Notes: generated by a model not told the origin, from the sequence alone. A stretch of 64,000 bases of DNA from Salminus brasiliensis (GCF_030463535.1 NC_132879.1:31480133-31544132), one strand, 5' to 3'; positions 49,424 through 62,615 are shown, counted from the stretch's first letter. Program-made: numbers and translations.

Positions 49424-52400
49424 GTAAGTCATTTTGGGATTACACTCCATTCGTCATATCCGAGATTCCAAACCGGGGCCAGGATCTCTCAGCTGGCACC
49501 TGCCGCCGGCCTAATACACCTAAAGCCTTCCGGCAAAAAAGCTTTCAGCCTTGTAGGGCTTTTAACTTGAACAGAAATCATTTGGGTTGGAATGGAAATC
49601 GCATTTCCACATGTCGCCGCTCTGGTGCAGACGATGTGTGACGTTTCAACACATGTTTTTGAAATCGTATCGCTGCCTCTGGTCTGCGGCACAGCGGCCA
49701 TGGAGGTGCACTGTGCATAGCTGTGACGTCCGGCACCGTGACGTGCTGCAGTCCACAGCTGCCTGCTGCCCGGTCAGTGTCCCCTGACACAATAAGCTGC
49801 TTGTTCAGGGGGAATTGACCCATATCTCAGCATCTCTGTGGTGCTCTGCACTGAAATGGCTTGTTCAGATGAACGATTAGTCTGCATTGTGACCATTGTT
49901 GCTGCACTGCTGTTCTTAAATTGTCCTCCGTGGGAAGGCTGATCATTCTAGTCTAAGTGATTTTCTGATTTGCTTTGTGTCTGTGTGTGTATGTGTGTGT
50001 TGGTGTGTGTTTGTGAAGCGAACATAATGCATTGCATGTGTGACATTAAAAATGAATGCATAGCTCTTGGCTCTTGTTCTCATTATTACATTCACCAGGA
50101 GAACATTGTTTTACACAATCACGGTGCATGACATGGCAAGATACTGTCAACATTAACAGTACGGCTCTTTCTGCCACTTAAAAAACTCAGGCGTAAAGAT
50201 TTATTTAAGATAAGCTAAAACATTTATCCATTGAAATGGATTTCTCTGCTTTTGTGTGGAAATATTGGTCATGTACTGTAGTATAGTAGTGTAGTATATG
50301 ACCAAGATTTCATACATGAATATCTATCAATCTGTTTATCTTTCTACTATAGTATTAATACTTAATACTAGGGGTGAGTGATAGAGTAAAAAAATATATC
50401 ATGATCGAAGGGTTTTGGGCCCCATGAAAAGATATGACGCTGGGCCTCTAACAATTATTCCAAAATACTTAATACATTTTAGGGTCCCCGTCAGTCACAG
50501 GCCCTTAGAATTGTCCCTAGCCCACCCCCCCCCACCCCCCACCCCCATAAGGTGGTCTGATCATGATATTTAAAGACAATTTCACAATGTCTTATATTTA
50601 TCACATTATTTTGACAGGCAGACAAAATGAGTCTTAAAAAACTGCTTTTATTATACTCATACTCATACCCATACTGAGTAGTATTTCATATTTAAAATCT
50701 GCTGCATTTCATCTAATTGAACAGCCCTAATCAAATGCGATGCTTCTCAATCTGTAGAACTCGGCCCTTTCCATTGCATCTCATTGCCAGCTCATACATG
50801 ACTCACTACTGGAGTTACGAGGCTGTGAAGACAAGTCAAGATACTCGTCTTCTGCCTCTTGCCATGTGTACCTGGTTGATTAGTGTGTCCGTCATCTGCC
50901 TCTCATCTGTAATCTATCAATTTGTGCATCCGAAAATGGGTTTATGAGAAACCGACTAATGGACACTCTCGCTAGTTGTATTCATACGTTCCACTGCTTT
51001 TGTAAAAATAAGACTTTGGTATAGCCATTTCAAGCACCAAAACAATTTGTCCAGATTAGTAAAGGTATGTTTTCACCAGAAATTTCACCAGTAATTTCTC
51101 AAATCTGACTTTGCTTAGGGTCAGAGTAACTCCTTACTTGGTGCTCTAGGTCACATGGGGTCTCATTACGGAGAGAATTAAAATCTTTCTGAATATTTAG
51201 ATTTATTATTATTATATGCAAGTGCCATAAAGGCGAATTTAAGAAGACATGCACAAATCCAGAAATTGCCCTGAGACTCCAGAGGGTTAATACCAGTATT
51301 TTTGTTGAAACGTTTGCTCTAACTGAGGTTTCTGAAAATGCCACCTTAGAAGTGGCCACCTTAGTTATCTGATCCATGGTTTATGTACCCACAATAACCG
51401 TGCAAAGCAACGAAGAGTATTGCGTTTACAGATATGTTAGCAAAATACTCCATATTGTGCTGTGTATGTGTGTGCCCTTGTTTTGATTTCCTTTCTTCTA
51501 CACCCTCTGGGCTGTAATTAGTCGTAGCTGTCTTGAGAACCACCAGATTCTACAACTTTTAATAAGGCTCCGACAAGGGCCTTAATAAAGAAGTGTGAAT
51601 CCATGTAGACAGCAGGTCTTAGCATGTGAGTGAGGCCCAGACTCTCATTACAGCACAGCAAGCTACAGTTCATTCTAGCCTCCTCCTCAGATGATCTGAG
51701 ATGCTCAGACTTCAGCTTGGTTGCGCAATTTATCATTCCTTAATAGTTATTGCACTGTGGGCCTTCGCAAGACGGGGATCACAGAAGTGTGCAATATATA
51801 TACTGCAAATCAGCCAGTTGCCAATCACAGACTTCTTAGAGCACCATCACAGATGTTCTTTGGGTGTATAGATGGAAGGTATTTGTATATGATCCAGCTA
51901 ACATAAAGAATTATAGTCTGGTGTTATTAAGGCCTAATTTTAAACACAGCAAATGCAGTCTCAGTATATTGGAATGCCCATCCTCTCCATTGCTACAGCA
52001 ATAGTTCGCAGCTATCGAGGATGGTTTATCTGGGTGAATTTGACTGCTTTTTTATTTTAGTCTTTTTAAATGACAGTATGTATCATTGTGGCATTGTGGC
52101 AATGTGGCATTTTCAACAATGTCATTCAGCCCTACTTCAGCCGGCCCCCAGCAGTTGATTTATCAGCCGCTGTATCTGGCTGCATGACGTTCACAAGTGC
52201 TCAGGATCCGTCCTGATTTCCTCCCTGTGGTTTGGTGGCTGTTGCAGTTCTGTAAGTGAGTTCCCCAGCTGTTCTCTTGCTTCTCCTTCATTGTCTTTTT
52301 TCGAGGAGGATCCAGATCATCAAAGCCATTTTTTGACCAGAGTGGTGGACACTAATCTGGACAGACCGTCGAGCTCTGATCCAATGCAAATCGACAGATT

Positions 52401-52845
52401 GCCCCCCCCCCCCACACACCTCCTCATCATTTGAAAGTCGTACCTGACCAGGCTTATTTGTCACACAGCCAGCAATCCTCCCCCAAGGCTCACGCTTGAC
52501 CACCTAGAGGGAGAGAGAGAGAGAGGGGGGGGGCATAGATAGAGAGATTGGGAGAAATTGTTAGCGGTGAGATAAATACAGGTGGAATACAAAGTCTAAA
52601 AAGGAGAAGAGCACTCAGGTGTTGAGGTGTGATTCTTTTGCATAGCCTGAGGGGCATTTCTACCCCCAGTGTCATGTCACTATCTCTCCACCTGCGCGTC
52701 TCTCCCTCTCTCTCTCTCTCTTTCTCTCTCTCTCTGCCCCACAGGGTTTTTTTTGCCCACCCTGGTTCATATTCTGTGCTCCAGCTGCACTTCTGCTCGT
52801 GTCAGTGCCCTTAAGGTGTGCTACCCTCTCCCATCCCCAAGCCCC

Positions 52846-52849
<4 letters not shown>
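49424..52849. other. No gene recognised
   Basis: Intron-like sequence. A C-rich tract (50520-50547), a second C run at 52400-52412 and CT-rich stretches (52700-52736) are present. CTAGGGGTGAGTGATAGAG at 50369 may be a hAT-type terminus. Confidence 0.45.
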
Positions 52850-52912
<63 letters not shown>

Positions 52913-52927
52913 ACACACACACACACA
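52850..52927 (+). repeat. Compound (CT)n(CA)n microsatellite
   Basis: About 29 CT units followed by about nine CA units. The open frames over it are artefacts of the repeat. Confidence 0.98.
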
Positions 52928-54026
52928 TTTGCATGGCTGCATTTCTTGGGTAAACGGCCTGCCTGGGGTTTCAGAGCTAACACATTTTAACCTTCCCGGG
53001 CACTGACTGTCGCGTGTCTCGCACACATCGCCAGTGAAGTCCCTCGTCTGATTTCTCGCAGACGAGCCTGTCTGCTGGATTTTTCTGATTTCCATCCGCA
53101 GAGGGATCCAGTCTGAGATTTGGGTGAAAGGCCTGACTAGATTGAAAGGCAAAAGACCCCAGAATGAAAAGACCCTGCCATCATCTCTTTAGGGCTGCTA
53201 TTGTGTTCTGAAAATATGCCTCTCTCTCTCTCCTCCCCACCCCACTCTCACCCTCCCTTTTGTTTGTTTTCTCGTCTCCTGGTTTGTATCTGGCCGGCGA
53301 TTGATAAGCCCGAATCCTTGACAATCCAAGAAGCAATGTGTATGTGTGTCTCTCTGTGTGTGTGCACGCGCACGCGTGCGTGTGTGTGTTTGGGGGAATG
53401 CAGCGGGTGTACTTGTTTATCTTGCTCGCCTTTTCCAGATGGCGCGCAGCAGAAAGAATCCACTTCCTGACACGCTCTCTTTCTCTCCCTTCTCATTATC
53501 GCCCGGCCGTGGGCTCTCGTAGGAATCTGGGCGAGTTTTCAGGGCCAGAACACGCGCTCACACACACACGCACACACAAACCCACTCCGCAAGAGGCAGA
53601 AGGTGGGGCTCGCAAGCAGGAGAGATATGGGGAGGGAACAGGATGTGTGGATGGAAGTGTGTGTCTGTATAAGTGTGTTTTCGTTTAGCGTGATGGTTTG
53701 AGTGTGGGTGCCCACTTATGCTAATGGTGTGTTATGGAGGTTAGGGCATGGGTTGTTAGTCCCATGCCTAAATATGATGATGCGAACTTAAAAGCTTACG
53801 TTTATTTGAAGTAAGATCAATTCATGTGTGTATTGTATCTATTAGAGCTATAACGAGCCACTCTGCTCATAGGTGCTCGCCATGCCCCTCACACTCCCCT
53901 GCAGCGGCGGCTCATGCGGCCGTTTGAAATAGTCACTCCTGCTGCCTAATCATATCCTTGTTTTGCCAACCAGACAGGAGAACAAACAGGGGGAAAAAAC
54001 CCTGCAGGAAATGCTGTTCATCATAG

Positions 54027-54069
<43 letters not shown>

Positions 54070-55404
54070 CTTATCAACTGTTTGCCTGAGCTTGCCTGAA
54101 TCCTGAAGCTCGTTTCTTGCACGTTCATTGCCATTCATTGACCGGTCTGACCTAAAGTCCCCGGGGTCGCAGCATAGCCAGGCTGCTGCCATCGACTTTC
54201 CTTTTCGTTCTGCTACTCCTCTAGCTTTGAATTGATAGACGGTCAATTTGAGCATGTGAGGATAATGGCAGTGTGTCAGTGGCCACCGATCCAGCCGTTA
54301 TCTACTGTTTCCACCGCTAGCTAACAACCCAGAGAGGCCCTCGCTGCAATTATCGGCCTCTCCGCTTTAATGATGTGTTTACATTGGCTAGAGGTGTGTT
54401 TGTTGCATAAACATACCTTTATGCCCCTCACTATCTCCAGCAGGCAGGCTGTCAGCCTGTTTGGTGGTCCTGCTGCTGAATGGGGTTTTGCTTCAGACAG
54501 CATTGCTGATGTCTTGATGTAGTTTCATCTAGGTAGAACATCCTGAGCGTTCCTAGTTTATTAGCTAGAGTGATATAAGTTTTCTGTTTGAAGTAATGAA
54601 AAATCATTATTTCATACATATTCTGTTCTGGAGAATACTCCATTATCCAGCAGTCAAAGTAGAATGTCTTTACTGTGAAGGCTCCTCACACAAGATGAGC
54701 TGAATATTCCAGGTCTTACTAAATAATACATGAAGCCTTTTGTTTGAAGGTCTTTATACCTTGTCTTTGAAAAGAGTGTGAGGAAACAGCAGCTTGCTCT
54801 GGTTGTTTCACTGGGCTTTCTGTTCACATGGTGGGTGGAGTGCCCGGACTACGGCTGTGTCGGAGAGAAACCACAGGAATGTTCTTCTTCAGAGTTAGCA
54901 TTTTTGCTCTCAAGCGTCGTCTGAGTCAGAGGTTCAGTACAGATGATATAAGGTAGTTGTTTTGAATGGGTCGGACAGTAACCTCAAATATTGCCAGTGT
55001 CCTAGAGCTTTTTTTCTGATGACTATTTCTAAGGAGGTCATAGAATGCAAAATCTCCTTCCAGCACCAGATGGCATGTCGAATGTTCATTGAATTGGTCC
55101 AAAATGTTTTTGCAGTTTGGAAGCACACAATGTATTGTAGATATTTCAGTGGGCTACAATGTGAAAAGAAGAAGTTGTGAAAAAAAGAAGTTTTGAGGCA
55201 ATATGATACACTAAGATTTTTACCTTTCTCAACAACTGCATTGTTGGTCATTCCTAAGAAGCCGAAGAATTCCTCTGTTTAGCCAACAGAATTCTTGGCC
55301 AGCATAGTCGAAAAATTGTAGAAAATAGTAGCTTACTCTTATAGGCCAGGTAATCTTCCATTGCATAAAATACAGCTGTATACATAGGAGAATGTAGTCC
55401 GAGT
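52928..55404. other. No gene recognised apart from the GT repeat
   Basis: Intron-like sequence; interrupted GT and CA runs near 53340-53390 and 53560-53580. Confidence 0.45.
54033..54068 (+). repeat. (GT)n microsatellite
   Basis: About 13 GT units, then an interrupted tail. Confidence 0.97.
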
Positions 55405-55590
55405 GAAACAACTACACACTGCCGGTGAGTGGAGGGTTGCAGAGAACATGCCCAATATGCAAATAGATTATGCCAGAAGCCAGTGGGAAAGTTTCAGGAA
55501 CTGCACGTGGGAACATTGTTCAAAACCCCTGGTGTTCAAGACACTTTATCAGGGTGAAATCTGTGGGCCAGGCATATTTTCGCGTATTCA
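55405..55590 (+). repeat. Octamer/CCAAT dispersed repeat, distant copy
   Basis: CAACTACACACTGCCGGTGA, then AATATGCAAATAGATTATGCC and GCCAGTGGGAAAG. The continuation GGAACTGCACGTGGG and the later TTCATGCAAAGT parallel 21520-21750. This is the only copy seen right of 23 kb. Confidence 0.7.
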
Positions 55591-56501
55591 TGCAAAGTCA
55601 TTCTGATTTCCTTATCTCAGTGACTCAAAATCCCAAATCAGATGAACGGAATGTAGTTCCATTTCTTACAGCGCAAACAGGATAGATGCCTCTATTTTCC
55701 ATTAAAATGGTGGTTTTCTTATGCTGGATGCATAAAAGAGACGCATCTCATTATGTAATTCACATTGTCAGTAGATATCAGTCTAACCACATTTTAACCA
55801 CAGTAGCCCTGCGATAGCTGTGACTGCTACCAGCAAAGAGTACATTTCAGCCTGCCAGTACTGTCCCAAAAAATGAAGACGAATCCTATGAATAAGTCTC
55901 TGAGGTCAAACTAAGGTTAACATCTTCAAATTTCCCTTCTTTCCCTTCAGCAAACGACTTGAATAAACAAGCATTAGTTTTAGGCAACTTGCATGCCACC
56001 AGTCGGTAAACAAACAGGTGTTTGATGTAATTAGGTGGGTGTTAAGAATGCTGTAGGAATGCAAAAGCAGTGATTGTAAAGTTTGCTGAATTGGGTTTGA
56101 GCAGCATGGGTTTGGTAAGCAAAACACTTCATTATTCCTGATGCCACATAGATCCAGAGGGAAAAAGACCTCCCAGGGACACATGGGTGTGTGTATGTTT
56201 GTGTGTGTGTGTATGTGCGTGTGTGTTTAAGTCATTGTGTGAGAAACTGACCTGGTCATGAATCTCTCATCTTGGCTTCCTGTAATTAACCACAGGGGAT
56301 TACCAATTCCTCCCCATTTTCCTCTCTCTCTCTCTCTCTCTCCCTCTCTCGTACTCTCTGTCTCTCTCTTGTCTCTTTCTTTATCTCTTTCTTTATCTCC
56401 TTCATTCTTATTTTTTTATCTCTCACTCTGTCTCTTGCTCTCTTTCTCCCTCACGGTCACACTTGACTGCTGCTCATTCTCACATTCTCACATTTCTACA
56501 G
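55591..56501. other. No gene recognised
   Basis: Intron-like; interrupted GT run at about 56186-56228 and CT-rich tracts from 56321. Confidence 0.45.
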
Positions 56502-56516
56502 AGCAGAGACTCAGAG
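56502..56516 (+). CDS. Candidate 15-nt microexon 1
   Basis: A pyrimidine-rich tract (about 56320-56500) ends in CATTTCTACAG. Fifteen bases follow (AGCAGAGACTCAGAG), then GTGAGC. Five codons, frame-preserving. Prediction rests on splice signals only. Confidence 0.25.
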
Positions 56517-58149
56517 GTGAGCAGCTTGGGGGCTGGGGACAGTTCTCAGCCTGATCCCAGATTAAATAACATTTTTGCTTCTGTCTTGAACAAAGGCCAG
56601 ACATATTGGCATCATAACCACATCAGTGCTTGACCATAAGTAAACACACTCAGTTTTGATTTTTTAAGTTCAGTATTCTCACATATTTTTTTTCTTGCTC
56701 TGTTTGTGCACTCTTGCCCCTTCTCTGCCATAAATATTCAAACAGAGATATACACCCCGACTTTTCATTCAACAGACACACCGGGCCTGGAGCAGTATGA
56801 TCGCTGTTTTTCCCCACTGCGCTTCTCCCCATACTCCGCTCTCAACCTTTCACACATGACTTCCCTCAGTTCTTTCTTCTTCTCTGCTATAAGCCAGTGA
56901 GGATGTGTCCTCTGGAACCCTGTACTGCCTTGTGTTTGACTGCAGACTGCATTATGGTTCCCTGACAGAATGTGATGTGAATGGAATATGGCCCCTCTAC
57001 TGAATGACTTTATAACAGGGTGCACTTGAGCCCTCATCTGACTCTGACAGTACTGTGCCTCGGCAGTGTTTAGGCAACAGTTAGTTGTCACAGTTAAACT
57101 CTATAACTGTTGAGGCTTGAGGTGGGCCGGAATTATCTTTGTCTGAAATGCCTCCTCTAGTCTCAGGGGGCCGTAAATGCTCTAAATAGCATCCAAATGA
57201 AGCTTTGCCCTAATTTTCTCTTGATGTGAGCATGCAGATTGAGGTTCAGTACAAAGCTGCGAAGCGGCACTGGACCCAGTAGAAAACCCTGCGGAACGCC
57301 GTAATAGCTGTCAGTCTTTCATTGCCTGTTGCACTGGAAACATGAGCTAATGGATTGAGGTTTTGGGAGAATGGTGTTAAGCTTTTGGTGGTTACAGCCA
57401 CAATTTGCTTGTCTAATGGCCCTTAAACATTTCATTCTGTTTTTTCCCCTCTCTCCCCTCTATAAAGCGCTTAATATTATAAAAATTAAAGCACACATTT
57501 GACAGAGTGTATCCAGTTAAACAGCTGGATGCATAATTCTGTATTTGATGAATACATATCTGTCATAGGATGAGCTCATTTACCCAGCAGATACAAAGTG
57601 ACTTTGAAAATTGTGAACTTGTACTTTCTGGCATTTACTGATGTGCTTATAACTTGTATCGAACCTCTGGGAGTGACGGAATGACAGTCGTCCCTGCTCC
57701 CTACAGCGTTCCCTTCAGCCACTCACTCTGGCTTAAGCTCAGGTGAGATAATGGGGTATCACTCTGTTCCATCCTCCAACATCTGTCGCTTACGTTAAGT
57801 AGGCCCATGTCCTTCCTCTAAACGTCACGCTTCTTGAATGTTTTTCTCTCTTAGGGGAAGAATCTTATGAGCACTCTCTCTCTCTTTCTCCCATCCTCTC
57901 TCTCTCTCTTTCTTTCTCCATCCCTGTGTCAAATGAGGCTCTACTCATTAAATGTTTCCAGAAGAATAGGAAATCAATGGTGCATACCGGTGTGAAAGAA
58001 CATTTTTTTTTTCTTAATTCAATTTATCTCTCCTTATCTGTTTGCACATCTTTCTCTCCTCTCCCCTCCTCCTCGCTCTCCCTCTGTCTCTCTCACTTTT
58101 GTCTCCCTCTCACTCTCGTCCTCCTGTGGATTGCAAATGTCTCGCCGAG
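56517..58149. other. No gene recognised
   Basis: Intron-like, with strongly CT-rich stretches at 57876-57918 and 58023-58130. Confidence 0.45.
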
Positions 58150-58164
58150 GGAGGACAAACAAAG
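58150..58164 (+). CDS. Candidate 15-nt microexon 2
   Basis: The 150 bases before it (57999-58147) contain no AG and are CU-rich, with a TGC just upstream (TTGCAAATG), then GCCGAG as acceptor. Fifteen bases (GGAGGACAAACAAAG) precede a near-perfect donor, GTAAGA. An AG-free pyrimidine zone, a nearby UGC and a 3n length are known traits of regulated neural microexons. An ATG at 58138 in this zone would alternatively start a short frame (MSRRGRTNK) into the same donor. Confidence 0.35.
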
Positions 58165-60472
58165 GTAAGATCAGTCGCTTTCAGAAGTAATCTGCTTCTC
58201 GTTGGCGCGAGAGCCTGAGCTTGGCTGGCCGTCCACAGTTCTTTTGGTACCTGTCTGGGTTGTTTAGCATCCACCCCATGATAGGGCTTCCGCAAAGCTT
58301 TATTTAGGCTGACGCACATCTCCACTTCTCGGGCTCTGAGGAGAGTACAATTTCGAAAAGTTTTTCAGTCTCTGCCAACCACTTAAAGTTAAAACGAAAG
58401 GCCACATCTCTTCATCTTTTCCTTGTCTCTCTCCATCATCCTCTCCCTCTCCTCCCGGCTGAAGACCTCTTAGCCGGCAGCGCTTGATTTGATTAGGTCA
58501 GCCAGGTTGGGAAGGTGCACAGTATGTCATGGAAAAGTTTGGACGTCTCCAGTCAGGCTGGAAGGGTTGGATTCTCTTCAGCAGCCGTAATTATTCTTGC
58601 GGGTTGTGTTGCATCCTCCAGCCCCCCCAGCACGTACCCGCGCACACACACATGCTCAGAATTAGTTTTTACTCTCCCAGCTTGGCTCATTATGGCCTCT
58701 TTTCACCTGTAGACAAGGTTACACACACACATGCGCACACACACACACAAGCAGCCACAGCATAATTTGGTGAGCTGGCCATCGCTCAGGCTGTTGTTCT
58801 GCTATCTGCAACCGAACAGCTTTGCTAACGCCACTCGGCCGAGCCTGGGAAACAATGCCTTGCCTTATTTATTTATTATCTTCTCAAATGGGCCATTTTT
58901 CCCCTCTCGCACGCTTGCTTGTGTAAAAGAGGACAGCAGGCAGGGCTGGAGAGGGACTCGGCATTTCAGACCGTCCTGCAGGTCTAGGCGCAGCTCATTG
59001 CAGGAATAATGGATGTGCTAGCTCCAGCTGCCTGGCAGTGGCTATCACTGGACTTATCTACAGAATACGTGCACACACTCTCTCTCACACACACACACTA
59101 GCGTGCACACACACACATATCTAAAGGCTTGAGTAGCCAGTGATGAATGGCTTTGAGAGTCGCTGTCTGCGATCAATAAGCCACTAGCACCCAGATGAGC
59201 GAGATGGGCCTAAACGCCCCTCCTTCTTCCCTCTTGTCTCCTCCCGTCTTTCTTCCATCCTTTCTGGGTCCTTTCGGGGCCCGGAACTGGCCCTCGGAAC
59301 TGATTGATTTCCCAGTAGTTTTTGTGGGGCTTTTTTGGCTAATAAGTAGTGGAAGTGGAACTCACATATTTTGATTTATTGAACTTTTTGCTTTTCGGCT
59401 ATGGCGCTGTGTTGGGACCTCCCGTTCGCTCCGTCACCTAACCGCTAAATTCAGGGCCGTAGCGGAGAGGACTCCCCCAGTCGCGGCTTTAGCTTTAGCT
59501 CGCCAGGTTTATGTTTAGTTTTAGCTCAGGGACGCTCAGACTCGAAGAGAGGGCGGAGTCATGTTAGCCTTGTGATTTGTAGGTATAGTGATGTAAACCT
59601 CACCCACTTTTAGAATCGCCCATTCCACATCAAGAGGAGGGCAATACTGGTGAAATACAGCACACCTTTATTAGACTTTAAGAAGATATTCATAAGACAT
59701 ATTTTGTGCATTTACACCAGGGGCCCTGAGGAGCAAGATTAGCTTAATTAGAAAGAAAACTCAGATTTAGCTTCCCAGGGGCTTTAGTACAGTACAGCAA
59801 TCAGTTTTCAAGATCATACACTATGCTTTTGACTTAGCTGAATTGCTGGAGGTGAAAACAGTTTAGCCTTAAGACTGTTGCACAGTGAATGCACAACGGC
59901 CAGGCCTTTACAAATCAGCGTCGTTCATATGAATCGACACGATTTATTATTACTCTGATGAAGCAAAACTGTAACAAACCTTTAGAGATCTTCAATTCTG
60001 TTCTGAATGTGCACTCCCTGCAGCTTCTTCTACAGTGGGGATACAAAATATACACACAGAAGCTCCACATGCTGATCGATTTCTATCTGCTGCAAGTGGA
60101 CATGCATGCTTCCCAACTACTCCAGCTTTTTTGAAGTGTTTTCTCTCCACTAACCAACCTGAGCCAACTGATCACCTAATTGTTAAAGCCCCTTCTGAGA
60201 TGAAGTGAGGGTGTTGGAGGCAGGGGTACTCCAGTGTCAGGATTTGGATAGCTTCTGTTCATATACATACACAAACACTTGTGTGAGAAGTGCGTAGATA
60301 AAGCCTCCATCTGCACGGATGAAGTCAGATTGAAACTGGAGACGAGCTGAAAGCATCTCATCTCCTGCACTGGATAAGAGGGAGATGATGGCTAGGGTTA
60401 CAGTCAGAAGCCAGCTGCTGTGCACAGACATACACACGCATACGCACACACATTTTCGTCTCTCTTTCTGGT
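58165..60472. other. No gene recognised
   Basis: Intron-like; short CA runs near 58725-58750 and 59085-59115. Confidence 0.45.
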
Positions 60473-61086
60473 GTACAGTCAAGTTCAGAAGCATTTGGCA
60501 CAATGACACAGTGGATTTGAGATAAAGCAACCAAAATGAAGACTTTCAGCCTTTCAGTAACCAGAAGCATTGCATCAGCTATTAAGGAATGACAGCCATT
60601 TTCACAGGTTCAGTAATTGGACGGTTGACTGATTCATGGCTGGTTGTGGCCTGTTCCCTCATTATTTCATGACAAATTAAGGGCATAAAAGGTCAAGAGA
60701 TTATCCCAGCTGAATGCCATAATCAATATGCAGTCCAAAACAGTGGCAAGAGTGACGACACGAGTGAAGGGGACAATAAGAAAGCTAAAAAATAAATAAA
60801 AAATATGAGAGATTGCTTAAACTATAGGAAGGGTCAAATAAAAAGAATAAATCTTACCGGAAAAAAACCCCTGAAAATCTACAATCAAGAGACACCTTCA
60901 TTAATGAGAGTTTACTTCGCGATGCAAACCACTGATATCAGTCAGAAAAGCCTAATAAGATTCTGCTAGAACACATTCAAAAATGCCTTCTCAGTTCTGG
61001 AGCATGATTCTCTGGACCGATGAAACCAAGATTAGCTTGAGTATAAGGAGGAAAGGAAGGTTTAAAGTCAAGGCATGCCGGCATAT

Positions 61087-61294
61087 TTACATTTACATTA
61101 TGCTCTTATCCAGAGCGACTTACAAGGTTACTGGTATTACAGAGGTGGACCAATGCAGTGTTGGGAGTCTTGCCCAAGGACTCTTATTGGTGTAGCGCAG
61201 CACAGTCACCCAGACAGGGAATCGAACCCCAGTCTCCCACATGGTGTGGTGGTCTCATTGGCAGGTAGTGGTGTTATCTGTTGCGCCACACCAA
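61087..61294 (-). mobile_element. tRNA-derived SINE inside the Tc1 relic
   Basis: On the minus strand it starts TTGGTGTGGCGCAACAGATA (A-box region), then has a perfect B box GGTTCGATTCC (complement of 61219-61230), and ends in TAAATGTAAATG-type tail preceded by AAGTCGCTCTGGATAAGAGC. A 6-bp direct repeat GCATAT flanks it (61081-61086 and 61295-61300), supporting insertion. Confidence 0.85.
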
Positions 61295-61354
61295 GCATAT
61301 CATCTGTCAAACATGTGATGAGTTCTGACAAGATGAATTCTGAACCGTTTAGAG

Positions 61355-61468
61355 CAGGGGTGGGCAATTTTGGTCCTGGGGGGCTGGATTCAACTCACCT
61401 GTTATTTGGTTTAGGTTTTAGTAGGTGTGTTAGACAAGGGTAATCAGCATACAGCATACGAGCCCATT
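61355..61468 (+). mobile_element. hAT-like MITE inside the Tc1 relic
   Basis: Begins CAGGGGTGGGCAATTTTGGT, a hAT-type terminus. An exact 8-bp direct repeat GTTTAGAG (61347-61354 and 61469-61476) flanks it, the size expected of hAT target duplications. The right terminus is decayed or shortened. Confidence 0.75.
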
Positions 61469-61880
61469 GTTTAGAGCTATAATTGCTGTTGATATTCAGA
61501 ACTGATGGAATGGCTCTTTACAGTATAGATGTTGAAATTGTAGAAATTTCAAATTGTTGAAATTGACCTGACCTCAACCCATATGATGCATGCTTTTCAC
61601 TTACTGATGACAAAGCCAAGGGCAGAAAGACCCAAACACAGGCAGAATCTGAAAGCGGCTGTAGTAAAGGCCATGCAAAGCATATCAAAGGAGGAAAATC
61701 TGCATGTGATGTCCATGGGTTCCAGACTTCAGGCAGTCATTGGTTTCATCCAAGTATTACAAAAAATACTTCTATTTACAATTGTGTTGGTTTGTTCAAT
61801 TACTTCAAGCCAGTGGAATTGGAAAGGTTATGTAAAAATGACTGCAACATGGCTGTACACCACAGACTAGGGGGATCCAT

Positions 61881-62379
61881 CAGTAACCCTTCACAGATCT
61901 TCAGAATAAATTCATAATTCCAGTACCAATATATGAATGCACTGACTATTTAAAGCCTTCGATAACTTCAATAACCCATAGAAATCACACACACACACAA
62001 TTGTAGTTCATCAGGCCCTTCATTTTGACTGTGCCTGAGTTTTTTGTTTTTTTTGGTGATGCTGTATGAATAATGCCATGGTCAAAATAAAAAACAAATA
62101 ACCCCCCCGCCCTCCCGCCACCACCACTGCTGTCCCCTACCCCCCACTGATCGCCCTGAAGTCGCCCCAGCCCTTCACTTGTCCTGTCTGGAGTGAGCTC
62201 TAAGCTGTCTGTTTGTCTGTTGATTGTATGGCCGCCAGCCACTGCACCTGTTGCCGTCAGCATGTTGTGTGTGAGCATGATGCTGCTCCGGTCACCTCTG
62301 CCACTGATGGGTGGGTGTGTGTGTATGTGTGTGAAAGGGATTTTGTCTTCTCCAGACTGTCAGACTAAGTGCCCTCATG
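61881..62379. other. No gene seen
   Basis: Unassigned sequence with C-rich tract at 62101-62130. Confidence 0.4.
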
Positions 62380-62398
62380 CTCTAATGAAGTCAGGGTC

Positions 62399-62443
<45 letters not shown>

Positions 62444-62482
62444 TGTGTGTGTGTGTGCACACTCTAATGAAGGCAGGGTCAG
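62380..62482 (+). repeat. Long (GT)n microsatellite flanked by a 21-bp direct repeat
   Basis: About 29 GT units with one interruption (62400-62457). CTCTAATGAAGTCAGGGTCA(G) at 62380-62400 recurs at 62462-62482 with one mismatch. Confidence 0.95.
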
Positions 62483-62610
62483 ATGCAGTGTGTAGCTAAT
62501 TGGTAGAGTTTGCCTGCGGCTACTGGGGCTTAGTGTGATTGAAGAGTCCGGCTGGGTTCTCTCTTCTTTCCCTTTCCAACAGAGAACACCCACACCCACA
62601 TACACACCCA

Positions 62611-62615
<5 letters not shown>

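Larger units (their letters stand above)
60473..61880 (+). mobile_element. Tc1-like transposon relic with nested insertions
   Basis: The left end ACAGTCAAGTTCAGAAGCAT and following TTGGCACAATGACACAG resemble the terminus of a common fish Tc1-type element. LWTDETKISL (from 61010) is the first catalytic Asp region of the DDE transposase, and PDLNPY (about 61568) corresponds to the conserved PDLNPIE. Stops and frameshifts are many. A SINE and a hAT-like element interrupt it. The right end is approximate. Confidence 0.8.

Noticed and set aside
49211-49641. 119- and 96-codon frames at 49.2-49.6 kb
   Set aside because: Not recognisable as whole genes; only the 82-nt splice-bounded part is kept as a weak exon candidate.
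52669-52983. Frames rich in Ser-Leu or Arg-Glu repeats
   Set aside because: Pure translation of the CT/CA microsatellite.
61075-61443. 122-codon frame over 61.1-61.4 kb
   Set aside because: It is a translation of the reverse SINE and neighbouring hAT-like element.
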